From positions 186,001 through 250,000 of the forward strand of contig CAVWUA010000004.1 of assembly GCA_963758025.1 (NCBI GenBank): a stretch of 64,000 nucleotides of DNA, read 5' to 3'. The translations under genes and the position numbers were made by a program. Below, piece after piece: positions 13,761 to 23,826 of this stretch; the first letter of the stretch is position 1; every line of letters begins with the position of its first letter. The stretch comes from CAVWUA01 sp963758025 (GTDB taxonomy: Bacteria; Planctomycetota; Planctomycetia; Isosphaerales; Isosphaeraceae). Under the pieces are notes generated by a model. That model was not told the origin of the DNA. It ran no database searches and saw only the letters and a program-made list of their open reading frames with translations.

Positions 13761-14255
13761 TTAATGCTCGAGAATCACGACGACCTCATCGTGGTCTCCG
13801 GCATGCGAGTGAACTTTGATCGCCAGGGCTGCTTTCAGCGTCCATCCATGCTGGGCATATTCATTGAGCATCTGCTCGAGCCGATCGGGACGAAATTTTC
13901 CGGAAAACCCGCCCTGCTCTTGCGCCAGGACCTTGTATCGAGGCGACTCTCCGTCCCAGGAGAGGGTCGCTCCCCCAGCGGCCTCCATGACGGGAAGTTC
14001 GAGATGGCTGCCAGAACCCAGGAGATCGGAAGAGGCCTGGAGGTCTGGTGATGGGTTCGAAACCAGGGACGACCAATCGAGATCCACAGCCAGTTCGTTT
14101 TCGTTCCGCTCCGTCTCCACGGTGGACCCTGCCTTCTTTTCGGGCTGAGGAATCACCATGATCGCACCGCAGTGAGGACAGCGAGTCCGTTTCCCCACAG
14201 ACTCCTCGTTTGCTTTTAACGGCTTTCCACATTGACATGCGAAAATGATTGGCAT
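13761..14255 (-). CDS. Zinc-ribbon plus DUF4177 protein
   Basis: This 164-residue cytoplasmic protein has two recognisable parts. Residues 5-34 form a small zinc ribbon with 'CQCGKP' and 'CPHCGAIMVIPQ'. Residues about 105-164 match the DUF4177 pattern, beginning 'YKVLAQEQGG', with the conserved Trp in 'AQHGWTLKAA' and the final strand 'EVVVILEH'. A polar linker separates them. Many planctomycete proteins start with this type of zinc ribbon, but the function is unknown. It converges on the sulfatase operon, with a 32-bp gap that contains one arm of an inverted repeat (GATTCTCG at 13731, CGAGAATC at about 13770). Confidence 0.82.
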   Translation of the reverse strand: MPIIFACQCGKPLKANEESVGKRTRCPHCGAIMVIPQPEKKAGSTVETERNENELAVDLDWSSLVSNPSPDLQASSDLLGSGSHLELPVMEAAGGATLSWDGESPRYKVLAQEQGGFSGKFRPDRLEQMLNEYAQHGWTLKAALAIKVHSHAGDHDEVVVILEH

Positions 14256-14607
14256 GACCTTCTCCGTGTCCTGGGTAATGATGCAAGCCGTACCTCAGGT
14301 TCCCGCATGCGGGACTCTTCGCGAGTCCGCGAACAACATATAAAGTGGGCAAGCTCTCACGAGCATACTCCCCACCCGTCCGCGAATCACCAGAAATCCG
14401 ATTGCATTCGAAAGCGGGAGCCGGATGACGGGCCCCACCAAGCAGAGGCATTGTCTCTCAGAATTCTTCAGCGGATGATCAATACGCCGTTGATGCACTG
14501 GACAGAGCTGCTGGCCGACAAGACACGAACAACGCGTTCAGAATAATGAGAGCCCAGTCGATGCGGAACGTAAGGATTTGATCCAACATCCAGGGGGAGA
14601 TCCTGCC
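14256..14607. other. Divergent intergenic region, 352 bp
   Basis: No gene is convincing here. The one structure noticed is a short hairpin, GGACTC (14312-14317) with GAGTCC (14323-14328) around a five-base loop, extendable by two pairs across a bulged G. It has no T tract and may be a regulatory site for either divergent gene. A strong ribosome-binding site (GGGGGAGA, 14593-14600) ends the region and fixes the GTG start at 14608. Confidence 0.5.
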
Positions 14608-15865
14608 GTGAGACCGTCACGCCGCGCATTTCTACAGACAACTCTTGGAGCCGGCACTCTTGCCGCAATTCCTTCTTCTGGCCGCGCCGAGGTGCCGAAG
14701 CGTGTCACCGAGGAACAGCTCGACCGGGTCGCCGAGGCCGAGGTCTTGAACGTCGCGGACCTGACCGAACCGGTGAAGATCGCGTCGATGGAGCTGCTTC
14801 GCAACGGCCGGAATTTTCTCGTCCGGGTTCGCTCGACGGATGGGGCCGAGGGGCTGACCGTGCCCAACGCGATGCACATGATCCATACATATCCGATCTT
14901 CCTGAACCGCGTGGCCCCCTTCTTCGTCGGCAAGGACGCCCGGCAACTGGAACCGCTGCTCTGGGACCTGTACCGGCATCAGGACAACTACAAGTATCAA
15001 GGGCTGGCCTTCTGGGTTTGCGTGACGGCGGCCGAGACCGCGCTCCTGGATCTGCTCGGGAAGATCGCGGGCAAGCCCATCGGCGACCTCCTCGGCGGCG
15101 TGCGCCGGCGCGAGATCGCGGTGTACCGCGCGAGCGGTCAGCGCGGCAACACCCCGGAGGAGGAGGTCGCGTATCTCCAGCGTCTCGTCGCCGAGACCGG
15201 CGCGCGGGCGATCAAGTTCCGCGTCGGGGGGCGGATGAGCAAGAACGCCGATTCACGTCCCGGTCGTTCGGAGCGGCTGATCCCCCTGGTGCGTGAAACC
15301 TTCGGTCCCGAGATGACCCTCTATGCCGACTCGAACAGTTCGTATGACGTTCCGCACGCGATCAAGATCGGTCGGTTGATGGAAGAATATGATTACGGAT
15401 TCTTCGAGGAACCTTGCCGTTTCGACCATCTGGAAGAGACCAAGCAGGTGGCCGATGCCCTGCGCATCCCGGTCGCCGGTGGCGAGCAGGAATTCAGCAC
15501 GTATCGTTTCCGCTGGATGATCGCCAATCGCGCGGTGGATGTCGTTCAGCCGGACCTGCATTATCACGGCGGCTTCATCCGTTCGATGCGGGTCGCCCGG
15601 ATGGCTCATGAGGCGGGGATGCCGTGCGCTCCGCACATGTCCGGCTCGGGGCTGGGGTTCCTCGACATGGCGCACTTCGTTTCTTGTATCCCGAACCCCT
15701 TGCCGTTCCACGAATTCAAAGGGGGCCTCGGACATCCCGGTGCACAGTGAGACCTCGTCCTTGACCTGCGAGAATGGCGTGATCGAGGTTCCCACTGGCC
15801 CCGGATACGGCATCACGATCGACCCGACGTTCGTGCGTGAATCGAAGGTCGTGACGACCTTCTGA
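14608..15865 (+). CDS. Tat-exported enolase-superfamily (mandelate racemase/muconate lactonizing) enzyme, frameshifted
   Basis: The product starts at a GTG seven bases after GGGGGAGA and opens with a Tat signal (SRRAFLQTTLGAG). An enolase-superfamily fold follows, with an N-terminal cap and a barrel. The barrel carries the acid/base Lys in 'IKFRVGG', metal ligands in 'LYADSNSSYD', 'FFEEPC' and 'AGGEQEF', and His in 'CAPHMSGSGLG'. These match acid-sugar dehydratases and racemases; the exact substrate is not clear. An extra G in the G5 run at 15721-15725 breaks the frame after 'PFHEFKG'. The next frame supplies 'ASDIPVHSETSSLTCENG' to the stop at 15865. Planctomycetes have several Tat-secreted members, so periplasmic sugar-acid catabolism is a reasonable inference. 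Confidence 0.88.
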
Positions 15866-15886
15866 CCCGCTGTTGCCAGAGGTTCG

Positions 15887-17227
15887 TTATTCCTCGGGCG
15901 TCGCGGCCTCTGCCGTTTCGGTCTGCTCGACCGGCTCATCCCACCCGACGGGTTGCGTCCAGGCCTGGGCGTGCTGGTCGGGGAACGAGGGGTTTTCCGG
16001 CGGCAAGGAGGAGGTGACGACGGCCCGCACGTACAGTTCCTCGCCGGTCAACTCGTAACGGGCGGTCGTGCCTTTCACCGTGGCGAGCACCTTGCCCACG
16101 TCATCGGAATAGCGCTGGGTGACGGGTAAAGGGGTGCCGTCCTCCGCCTTCACGGGCTTGCGGCTGGGGTCGTATCCCTTCAGGGTGCCGATGAACTGGG
16201 TCGTGAACTGGGCGTTCTCTTGAGGCTCGATCTCCAGCTCCAGCACGCGGCTATCCCGGTCGTAGTGGACCTCGCGAAGTGTCACGCCGCTGGAGGCGTA
16301 GAAGTCGCCGGCCTCGATCGCGTGGATGATGGACTCGGGCGTCAAGAACCGAGCGCGGACCATGATCCAGCCCCGGCCCGGCGAGGAACCTTTGGTGCCG
16401 AAGTAGTTGTGCGAGTCATCCGTGCCCAGGCCATAGACGGGCGCCACCCCCATTTCACCGATCCGCAGGGTGTTGATGATGTCCCACATCCGTTCGACGC
16501 TGGCATGGGTCTCGTCTCCCTGGTGATGGACGGACGGATGGCCGTTGTACACCTCGAAGAACCGCTCCTTCGTGACCATCGCCAGCTCCTCGGCCGTGAT
16601 CGCATAGCCGAAGTTCGGGTGGTTCAGGTGGGTCAGGATCGGCCGCCCCAACCGCTGGCTCTGCGCCTCGACGGCGGCCAGGTCGTTGGTCATCGTCTCG
16701 ACCACACTCGTCCCCCCCTGGGGCTTGATCTTTTCCAGGAGGTTACTGGCGTTCATGTGGATCGGTTTTTGTTCGAAATGGTCGGTGATTTCCTCCCCCT
16801 GGATCAGAAGGAACTCCCCCGGGCGTTCGAACAAGGTCCGGAATTCCCCCAGAGGCTTGAGCCGAACTTGAAGCTCGCCGTCCTCGTGGCGTGTCTCGAC
16901 CCAGGCGTCTCCCATCGCATCGCGGTAACGCGTGACGTTGTCCTGACCGGCTCGCTTGTTCGCCTCGGCCACGCTCATCCAGCGCTGGCCGTCGCTCAAC
17001 ACGTTATGGTCCGAGAGGGCCAGGAAGTCGTAGCCATTCCGGGTGTACCACCCGACGATCATTTCGGGGAAGTCGTTGCCATCGCTCCAGAGCGAGTGGG
17101 TGTGCAGGTTCCCCCGGAACCATTTCCACTCACCATTACGCGCCCGGGACCCCTCATCCGTCTGGGCCGTCGCGAACAGAGGAAACAGCAGACTCAGCAC
17201 GAGGGAGGCCAGGAAAACACGTCTCAT
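15887..17227 (-). CDS. Exported PHP-domain metal-dependent hydrolase
   Basis: The 446-residue product has a signal peptide ('FLASLVLSLLFPLFATAQ') and a PHP (polymerase and histidinol phosphatase) fold. 'GNLHTHSLWSDG' is the first metal-binding motif and 'LALSDHNVL' the second. 'IQGEEITDHF', 'THLNHPNFGY' and 'YGLGTDDSHNY' provide further His/Asp ligands. PHP enzymes hydrolyse phosphoesters with two or three metal ions. The extracytoplasmic location and long C-terminal beta region (about 320-440) mark it as a secreted subfamily with unknown substrate. It is convergent with the enolase-superfamily gene and divergent from the nitrate-sensor gene. Confidence 0.85.
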   Translation of the reverse strand: MRRVFLASLVLSLLFPLFATAQTDEGSRARNGEWKWFRGNLHTHSLWSDGNDFPEMIVGWYTRNGYDFLALSDHNVLSDGQRWMSVAEANKRAGQDNVTRYRDAMGDAWVETRHEDGELQVRLKPLGEFRTLFERPGEFLLIQGEEITDHFEQKPIHMNASNLLEKIKPQGGTSVVETMTNDLAAVEAQSQRLGRPILTHLNHPNFGYAITAEELAMVTKERFFEVYNGHPSVHHQGDETHASVERMWDIINTLRIGEMGVAPVYGLGTDDSHNYFGTKGSSPGRGWIMVRARFLTPESIIHAIEAGDFYASSGVTLREVHYDRDSRVLELEIEPQENAQFTTQFIGTLKGYDPSRKPVKAEDGTPLPVTQRYSDDVGKVLATVKGTTARYELTGEELYVRAVVTSSLPPENPSFPDQHAQAWTQPVGWDEPVEQTETAEAATPEE

Positions 17228-17354
17228 CAGGGTACGTTCCTGTCTTCAAAGAGGGAGCGGAGGACCAATTCCGTTGTAACGATGGTACACGAGTTGAAGC
17301 TCGACTCCCACCCGCTCGACGTCCGCGGGATCAATCTTTTGTGAGGAATATGTT

Positions 17355-19529
17355 TTGACCGCTCATGATGCCTCGGTGGAAGATCCGGGGGAACGGCTTC
17401 GGGAAGAGAACCCGGCGCGGATGTTGGATCGGCGTTTTCTGGCGACCTTGCTCGCCGTGGCCGCGCTGTCGGTTCTGAACCAGGTGATGGTGCAAGGCCC
17501 CCTGCTCCGGCTGTCCACGGATGCCCCGGTAATCAACATCGCCGGACGCCAGCGCATGCTCAGCCAGCGCCTGGCGAAAGCCGCGCTGGCGCTCGATCGC
17601 GCGGCCGACGCGAACGGCAAGGCCCGGCAACGCGCGGAACTGGAACGGGTGCTCGACCTCTGGGTCACATCGCACGAGGGCTTGCGCCTCGGCAGCGACG
17701 CCCTCTCGTTGCCTGGCCGGAACAGCGCGGAGGTCCGCGCGGCCTTCCGCGACCTCGCCCCCTCCTTTGAACGGATGCGGCGGGCGGCCCGCCGCATCGT
17801 CGAGAGCCAGGATCGCAATCCGTCGCGGGAATCGGTCGATCAGGAGGATCTCAACGCCATCCTCACGAATGAGGCCGATTACCTCGTCCGGATGGACCAT
17901 ATCGTCGGGCTGTACGAACGCGAAACACGAGTCCGGATTCAGCGGCTTCGCCTGACGGGATGGGTAGTGACGGGCTTGATCCTGCTCGTCATGCTCGGGT
18001 TGGGCCGGTTCGTTCTTGCCCCGGCCTCGACTCTTATCCATCAACAGGTCGCCGCGCTCCGCGAGGCACGCGATGAGCTGGAGGAACGTGTGCAGGAACG
18101 GACCGCGGCACTGGAGGAAGCGCGATGCCGGCTGGAACAGGAGATCAGAGAGCGGCGACGCGCCGAGGAACGGCACAGCCATCTGCGGGAACAACTCGGT
18201 CGGGCCTCCCGGACCAATACCATCGGCGAGATGGCGAGCGGACTCGCCCACGAGCTAAATCAGCCTCTCGGCGCGATCGCCAACTACACCGAGGGGTGCC
18301 TCATCGCGCTCGATGCCCCCGAACCCCGGCTCGATGATGTCCGAGATGCACTCCAGAAATCGCTTGCGACGACGCTCCGGGCCGGTCGCATCCTCAAACG
18401 CATTCGCGAATTCGTGACCCGGAGCGAGCCGCGCCGGGAACGGATCGATCCACAAAGGCTCATGCAAGATGTCCTCGACATCTGCCGCGAGGAGGCCCAG
18501 CGGCGCGGCGTACGGCTCGATCTGGATCTGGCATCCGGATTGCCTTGGATCAGGGGCGACAACGTGCAGATTCAGCAGGTGCTCGTGAACCTGATCCAGA
18601 ATGCGTTCGAGGCCCTGGCGAGAGCCGAAGTCCTTGAGCCCAAAGTCGTTGTGCAAGCGAGGCCGAGGCCCGAAGGGGGTGTCGAGTTCCTCGTGAGCGA
18701 CAACGGAGAAGGCATTCCCGGGGAGCAACTCAGCCAGATTTTTGACGCATTCTTCAGCACGCGTGCCGACGGCATGGGCATGGGCCTGGCGATCTCCCGG
18801 ACGATCGCCGAGGCGCACCAGGGGCAGATCACGGTGGAATCCGCTCCCGGCCAGGGCACGACGTTCCGATTCTCGATTCCGCTGCAGGTGACGATGACGA
18901 GTCCGCCGACGGTTTACATCGTGGATGACGACCCGGACATGCGCGACTCCCTGCGCTGGCTGATGACGACCGTCGGACTGGAGGTGCGGACCTTCGCGTC
19001 GGCGGACGATTTCCTCCGGCACTTCCGGCCGGACGGCCCCGGCTGTCTGGTCTTCGACGTCCGCATGCCCCGGACGAGCGGACTGGATCTCTACGAGGAC
19101 ATGGTCGCGCGCGGCGAGCGCATGCCGGTCATCTTCATCACGGCCTTCGCGGATGTGCCCATGGCGATCCGGGCGTTGCGGTCGGGAGCGGTCGAGTTCG
19201 TGGAGAAACCGTTCAACCGCCAGGCCCTCCTCGATCGCGTCCAGCGCGCCATTCGCGACGATACGGAACGCCGTCAGCAGATCGCCGACCGCCAGACACT
19301 CGACGCGCGGTTTCAGTCCCTCACAACGAAAGAATGGGACGTGCTCGAACAGATCAAGGAAGGCCACTCCAACAAACTCATCGCCGGGCGGCTTGGTATC
19401 ACACCGCGCGCCGTCGAGATGCGACGGTCGAGCCTCATGAAGAAACTCAACGCCGGCTCGCTGGCCGAGCTTCTTCGCCTCGCCATCACTCGGGAAATGA
19501 ACGCGGAATCGTCCGGGAACGGGCGCTGA
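17355..19529 (+). CDS. Nitrate-type sensor kinase fused to a FixJ/NarL-like response regulator
   Basis: A single 724-residue ORF holds a complete two-component system. TM1 is at about 28-47. The periplasmic domain opens with 'INIAGRQRMLSQRLAK', a signature of PilJ/NarX-type nitrate or nitrite sensors. TM2 is at about 202-222, with a coiled coil at about 228-285. HisKA has His299 in 'GLAHELNQPLGAIANY', and HATPase follows to about 510. The receiver (from about 514) has 'VDDDPDMR', phospho-Asp568 in 'LVFDVRMP' and Lys618, and a LuxR-type HTH lies at about 655-715. The TTG start follows GAGGAA. An ATG at 18894 (residue 514) is a natural start for a free regulator, and a TGA lies 2 bp before it in the +1 frame, so an indel could have fused two genes. 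It sits next to the nitrate genes, which it probably controls. Confidence 0.88.
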   Translation: MTAHDASVEDPGERLREENPARMLDRRFLATLLAVAALSVLNQVMVQGPLLRLSTDAPVINIAGRQRMLSQRLAKAALALDRAADANGKARQRAELERVLDLWVTSHEGLRLGSDALSLPGRNSAEVRAAFRDLAPSFERMRRAARRIVESQDRNPSRESVDQEDLNAILTNEADYLVRMDHIVGLYERETRVRIQRLRLTGWVVTGLILLVMLGLGRFVLAPASTLIHQQVAALREARDELEERVQERTAALEEARCRLEQEIRERRRAEERHSHLREQLGRASRTNTIGEMASGLAHELNQPLGAIANYTEGCLIALDAPEPRLDDVRDALQKSLATTLRAGRILKRIREFVTRSEPRRERIDPQRLMQDVLDICREEAQRRGVRLDLDLASGLPWIRGDNVQIQQVLVNLIQNAFEALARAEVLEPKVVVQARPRPEGGVEFLVSDNGEGIPGEQLSQIFDAFFSTRADGMGMGLAISRTIAEAHQGQITVESAPGQGTTFRFSIPLQVTMTSPPTVYIVDDDPDMRDSLRWLMTTVGLEVRTFASADDFLRHFRPDGPGCLVFDVRMPRTSGLDLYEDMVARGERMPVIFITAFADVPMAIRALRSGAVEFVEKPFNRQALLDRVQRAIRDDTERRQQIADRQTLDARFQSLTTKEWDVLEQIKEGHSNKLIAGRLGITPRAVEMRRSSLMKKLNAGSLAELLRLAITREMNAESSGNGR

Positions 19530-19854
19530 GATCACCATCTCTTCGATTGAATTTCACAACCACTTTCCATCCCTCCGAAGCAACCATCCCGCGGTTCGTC
19601 TTGCCTTGATTCTTGCTCAAGAATCCCGCAATTCGTGCTGGTTTTGTGGTCAAGTTCTCCTCTCCGAGAACGTGACATGGCCCCATTCGACCTTCGGTTT
19701 TCCGAAGTTCGGAAAGAAATCTCCGAAGGGATTCTTCGATTTCCCCGAAGCAAACGGCCCGAAGCGGTCGTGGCGCGTCGCCCTGGCACGTTTGCTGCCT
19801 TAAGCGGCGGGCGTCGTTGGGATCATCGAGATCGGCAGAGGGGTGGTGAGCGCG
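19530..19854. other. Regulatory gap before the nitrate operon, 325 bp
   Basis: No ORF here looks real. The stretch is less GC-rich than its neighbours and holds five copies of CCGAAG on the plus strand (starting 19575, 19702, 19723, 19745 and 19759). Three of them are spaced 21-22 bp apart. One lies in a perfect palindrome annotated separately. This is the likely control region for the genes from 19855 onward. Confidence 0.55.
19699..19715. promoter_or_regulatory. Palindromic operator candidate TTTCCGAA-G-TTCGGAAA
   Basis: Two perfect 8-bp arms (19699-19706 and 19708-19715) flank one central base, about 140 bp before the ferredoxin-DmsC gene. A symmetric 17-bp site fits a dimeric HTH regulator such as the NarL-like protein encoded immediately upstream. 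It does not resemble the NarL heptamer consensus, so the binding partner is an inference. Confidence 0.45.
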
Positions 19855-21514
19855 ATGCGAGACGAATCGTTACCTTTGATTTCCACGCCGACAGCCGTCG
19901 AGGAACCGCTCTCTCTTATCGACGTCTTTCTACGCGAGCAAGCGGAACTCTCGGCCGTGGAACGGTTCGCGCAACGCCATGAGGACCGGGCGCATCCATT
20001 GCCGGGGCGATCTTACGCGACGACCTTGCCGGCCAGTCCGCCGGGGGAGGGGCAGCAGTACGCCTTTGAAGTGGATCTGGACCGTTGCTCGGGTTGCAAG
20101 GCGTGTGTCACGGCCTGCCACTCGCTCAACGGCCTGGATCATGGCGAGGCGTGGCGCGAGGTGGGTCTGCTGATCGGCGGCACTCCCGGCCTGCCCGTGC
20201 TTCAGCATGTCACCACGGCCTGCCACCATTGCCTCGACCCCGCGTGCCTGAACGCCTGCCCGGTCGATGCCTACGAGAAGGACCCGCTGACGGGAATCGT
20301 CCGCCATCTCGACGACCAGTGTTTCGGGTGCAAGTACTGCACGCTGGCGTGTCCTTACGACGTGCCGAAGTACCACGAGGGCAAGGGGATCGTCCGCAAG
20401 TGCGACATGTGCGGTGACCGTCTTCGCGCGGGGGAGCCGCCGGCATGCGTTCAGGCTTGCCCGCACGAGGCGATCCGCATCTCACTCGTGGACAGGGCCG
20501 AGATTCGCGACGATGCCGCGTCCGGGCGGTTCCTTGCCGGTGCGCCGGAGCCGGATTACACCGTTCCGACCACCCGATATCGCTCCCGCCGACTTCCAGC
20601 CCGGAACCTTCAGGCCGCGGACGCGCACGCCGAGCGTCCGGAACATGCCCACCTTCCCCTGGTGCTCATGCTCGTGCTGACGCAGGCGTCCGTCGGCGGG
20701 TTCGTCGTGGAGGGTTTCCTGAGGATCGGCGGCGGTCCCGGCAACGCGATCCTCGCGACGCTGGCGCTCATCCTCGGGGGCCTGGGGCTGACGGCGAGCC
20801 TGGCCCACCTGGGACGACCGCAGTTCGCATTTCGGGCCGTCATCGGCGTGCGGCATTCGTGGCTGAGCCGGGAAGTCCTGGCCTTCGGCCTCTTCCTGCC
20901 GTTGGCGTCGATGCAGGTCGCTCTCGATTGGATCGCGACGCCGGAGTGGCTGGCACGTCCGCGGGTTTCGACGGGCCTTGCCGGGATGACCGCGCTGGTG
21001 GGGCTCGTCGCGGTCGGCTTGCTCGATGATGATCTATCACGTGGTTCGCCGGCCCTTCTGGCACATGAGCCGGACGCTCCCCCGGTTTTTGGGGACGACG
21101 CTTCTTCTCGGGGCCGCGGCGTGGGCACTGGCCCTGTCGCTGGAAGGGCATCGTTCGGGAAACCTCCGGCTTTTGATGGGGGTGGTTTTGCCCGGAATCG
21201 CCGCGCTTCGGATCGCGGGGGATGCCCTGATCCTGATCCATCTCCGCGATCGCGAACGGTCCCCCTTGCGGCACTCGGCCGTGCTCATGACCGGATCGCT
21301 GGCGCGGGGGACGTTGCTGCGGTTTCTCTGCGTCCTCCTTGGCGGGATCGCTCTGCCGTTGTTGTTGGCGTGGAGCATTCCAGCCGGTCACGTGCTGTTG
21401 TGGGGCGCATCGATGTTGATCTTTCTCGTCCTTCTGGTCGGTGAGCTGGCCGAACGGTACCTGTACTTCGCCGCGGTGGCCAAACCGAAGATGCCGGGAG
21501 GGCTTTCCGCATGA
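19855..21514 (+). CDS. Four-cluster ferredoxin fused to a DmsC-like membrane anchor (frameshifted)
   Basis: The N-terminal half (about 60-230) is a DmsB-type electron-transfer subunit with four Cys groups: 'CSGCKACVTACH', 'CHHCLDPACLNACP', 'CFGCKYCTLACP' and 'CDMC...CVQACP', enough for four [4Fe-4S] clusters. The C-terminal half (from about 265) has some eight membrane helices of the DmsC family. An extra T at 21019-21020 breaks the frame. The upstream frame ends 'GLVAVG', and the next continues 'CSMMIYHVVRRPFWHMSRT', matching DmsC. The start ATG 19855 follows GGTGAG; a GTG at 19843 is possible. Its stop overlaps the nitrate reductase start (ATGA), so the two are coupled. It probably carries electrons from quinol to the nitrate reductase. 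Confidence 0.88.
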
Positions 21515-23812
21515 GCGTGATCGACCGGATCATCCACAAGTCCCGCTCCCTGATCCGCGCCCGGGATGGCCAGCTCACGCGCGAACTGCTTCGGGAACCC
21601 GGGCGGTTCGGCCTGGGGCAAGTTCCCTCGCGGTTCCGGCCGGACGCGACCACGAACCTCGTCTGCGGATACTGCTCGACCGGCTGTGGGTTGAATGCTC
21701 ATCTGAAGAATGGTGAGGCCATCAATCTCACGCCATCGCCGGAGTACACGGTCAACCTCGGAATGGCCTGCCCGAAGGGGTGGGAGGCGTTGACGGTCCT
21801 CGACGCTCCCGACCGCGCGACGACTCCCCTGCTCCGTGACGAACGCGGCGTGTTGCGTCCGGTGGACTGGCATGTCGCGCTGGAGACGATGGTCGATCGG
21901 ATCAAGTCGATCCAGGCGCAGCATGGGCGCGAGTCGATGGCCTTCCTCGGCACCGGCCAGATCGCGACCGAGGAAATGGCGATGCTCGGCGTGCTGGCGA
22001 AGTTCGGCATGGGGATGGTTCACGGCGACGGCAACACCCGGCAGTGCATGGCCTCGGCGGTTGTCGCGTACAAGCAGGCGTTCGGGTTCGACGCCCCGCC
22101 CTACACGTATCAAGACCTGGAGGAATCCGACTGCATCATCCTCGTCGGCGCGAATCCTTGCATCGCCCATCCGATCCTCTGGGAGCGGGTGATGCGGAAC
22201 CGGCACGAACCGGACATCATCGTCATCGACCCAAGGCGCACCGAGACGGCCCAGTGCGCCACGCTCCACCTGCCGATCCGCCCGAAATCCGACCTGGAGC
22301 TTTTCTACGGTCTGGCCAACATCCTGATCCGCAACGGCTGGATCGACCGGCCTTTCCTTGAGGCCCACACGCAGGACTTCGACGCCTTCGCCCGGTTCGT
22401 CCGCCGGTTTGATCCCGGCGGGGTGGCGTACGCGACGGGGCTGTCGGTCGAGCAATTGCACGATCTCGCCGGACGAATCCACAGACGTTCGCGGGTGTCG
22501 TTCTGGTGGACAATGGGCGTCAATCAGAGCCACCAGGGGGTTCGCACGGCGCAGGCGATCATCAATCTCGCATTGATCACCGGCAACATCGGCCGTCCCG
22601 GAACCGGGGCGAACTCGATCACCGGCCAGTGCAACGCGATGGGCTCGCGGCTGTTCTCGAACACGTCGAGCCTCCTGGGAGGGCGGGATTTCGCGCGGCC
22701 CGAGCATCGCGAGGAGGCCGCTCGCCTGCTCCATCTTCCCGAGGAACGGATTCCCGATCATGCCGGCTGGGCCTATCCCGAGATCGTCGAGGGCATCCGT
22801 CGCGGCGCGATCCGAGGCCTCTGGGTCATCGCCACGAATCCGGTTCATTCGTGGATCGATCAGGGGGACTTGAAAGAACTCCTCGGGCGGCTCGATTTCC
22901 TGGTCGTCCAGGATATGTACCACTCCACCGAGACCGCGCGGGCCGCCGACCTGGTGCTGCCCGCCGCGGCCTGGGGAGAGAAGGAAGGGACGTTCATCAA
23001 TTCGGAGCGGCGGATCGGGCTCCTGAAAAAGGTGCGCCGCGCTCCCGGCCAGGCCCTCTCGGACTTTCACATTTTCAAGCTGGTGGCCCAGTATTACGGG
23101 TGCGCGGAACTTCTCGGCGAGTGGACCTCGCCGGAAGCGGCCTTCGCGATCTTGAAGCGTCTTTCCGAGGGGCGGGCCTGCGATTTCAGTGGAATCGCGA
23201 ACTATCGCGCGATCGATGAGGCCCACGGCATCCAGTGGCCCTATCCGGCCGACACTCCCAACCCGGCCGCCGAGCGTCGATTGTTCGCGGACGGCCGCTT
23301 CTTTCATTCCGATGGCCGCGCCCGGTTGATTTTCGAGGCTCCCCGGCCGCTTCCCGAACAATCGGACGAATCATTATCCGTTCGTGTTGCTCACGGGTCG
23401 CGGGAGTGCTTCGCAGTGGCACACGCAGACGCGGACGGCCAAGTCGGACGTGCTCCGCAAGCTTTATCCGCGCGATCCGTACGTTGAGATGAATCCAGAC
23501 GACGCCCGGAGTCTGGGCATCGAGCCGGGCGTCTGGGTCCTTGTCGCGTCGCGTCGAGGGCGGTTGAAGGCGAAGGCCGTTCTGTCGCTCACGGTCGCGC
23601 CGGGACAGGTCTTCCTCCCGATGCACGACAACGCGACCAACCTCCTGACGGACGCCGTGTTCGATCCGTATTCCCGGCAACCCGCGTACAAGGCGTGCGC
23701 CGTTCACCTCAGCCTTGTCGAATCGCACGCGGAAACGCGCACGGTCCAACCCATTTCCTACAGCGGACCGAAAGCCCCTGGCCCGGCCCCTCATTCCCCT
23801 ATCCATCAATAG
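21511..23812 (+). CDS. Molybdopterin nitrate reductase, assimilatory type (frameshifted)
   Basis: This bis-MGD oxidoreductase reduces nitrate to nitrite. The N-terminal [4Fe-4S] site is Cys52, Cys55, Cys59 and Cys87 ('VCGYCSTGCG', 'GMACPKG'). The Mo ligand is Cys179 in 'GDGNTRQCMASAV', as in NapA/NarB/NasC rather than the Asp of NarG. No Tat signal is present, so the enzyme should be cytoplasmic, which fits assimilation. The frame breaks near 23366-23372. The C-terminal MGD-binding domain continues as 'YPFVLLTGRGSASQWHTQTR' to 23812. It overlaps the ferredoxin-DmsC gene by 4 bp and lies 14 bp before narK. The substrate assignment rests on the neighbours as well as on the family. Confidence 0.88.
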
Positions 23813-23826
23813 AGGAACGCACAATC

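Noticed and set aside
19784..19796. Sigma-54-like promoter TGGCACG...TTTGCT before the ferredoxin-DmsC gene
   Set aside because: The distance between GG and GC is three bases too short for a functional -24/-12 element.
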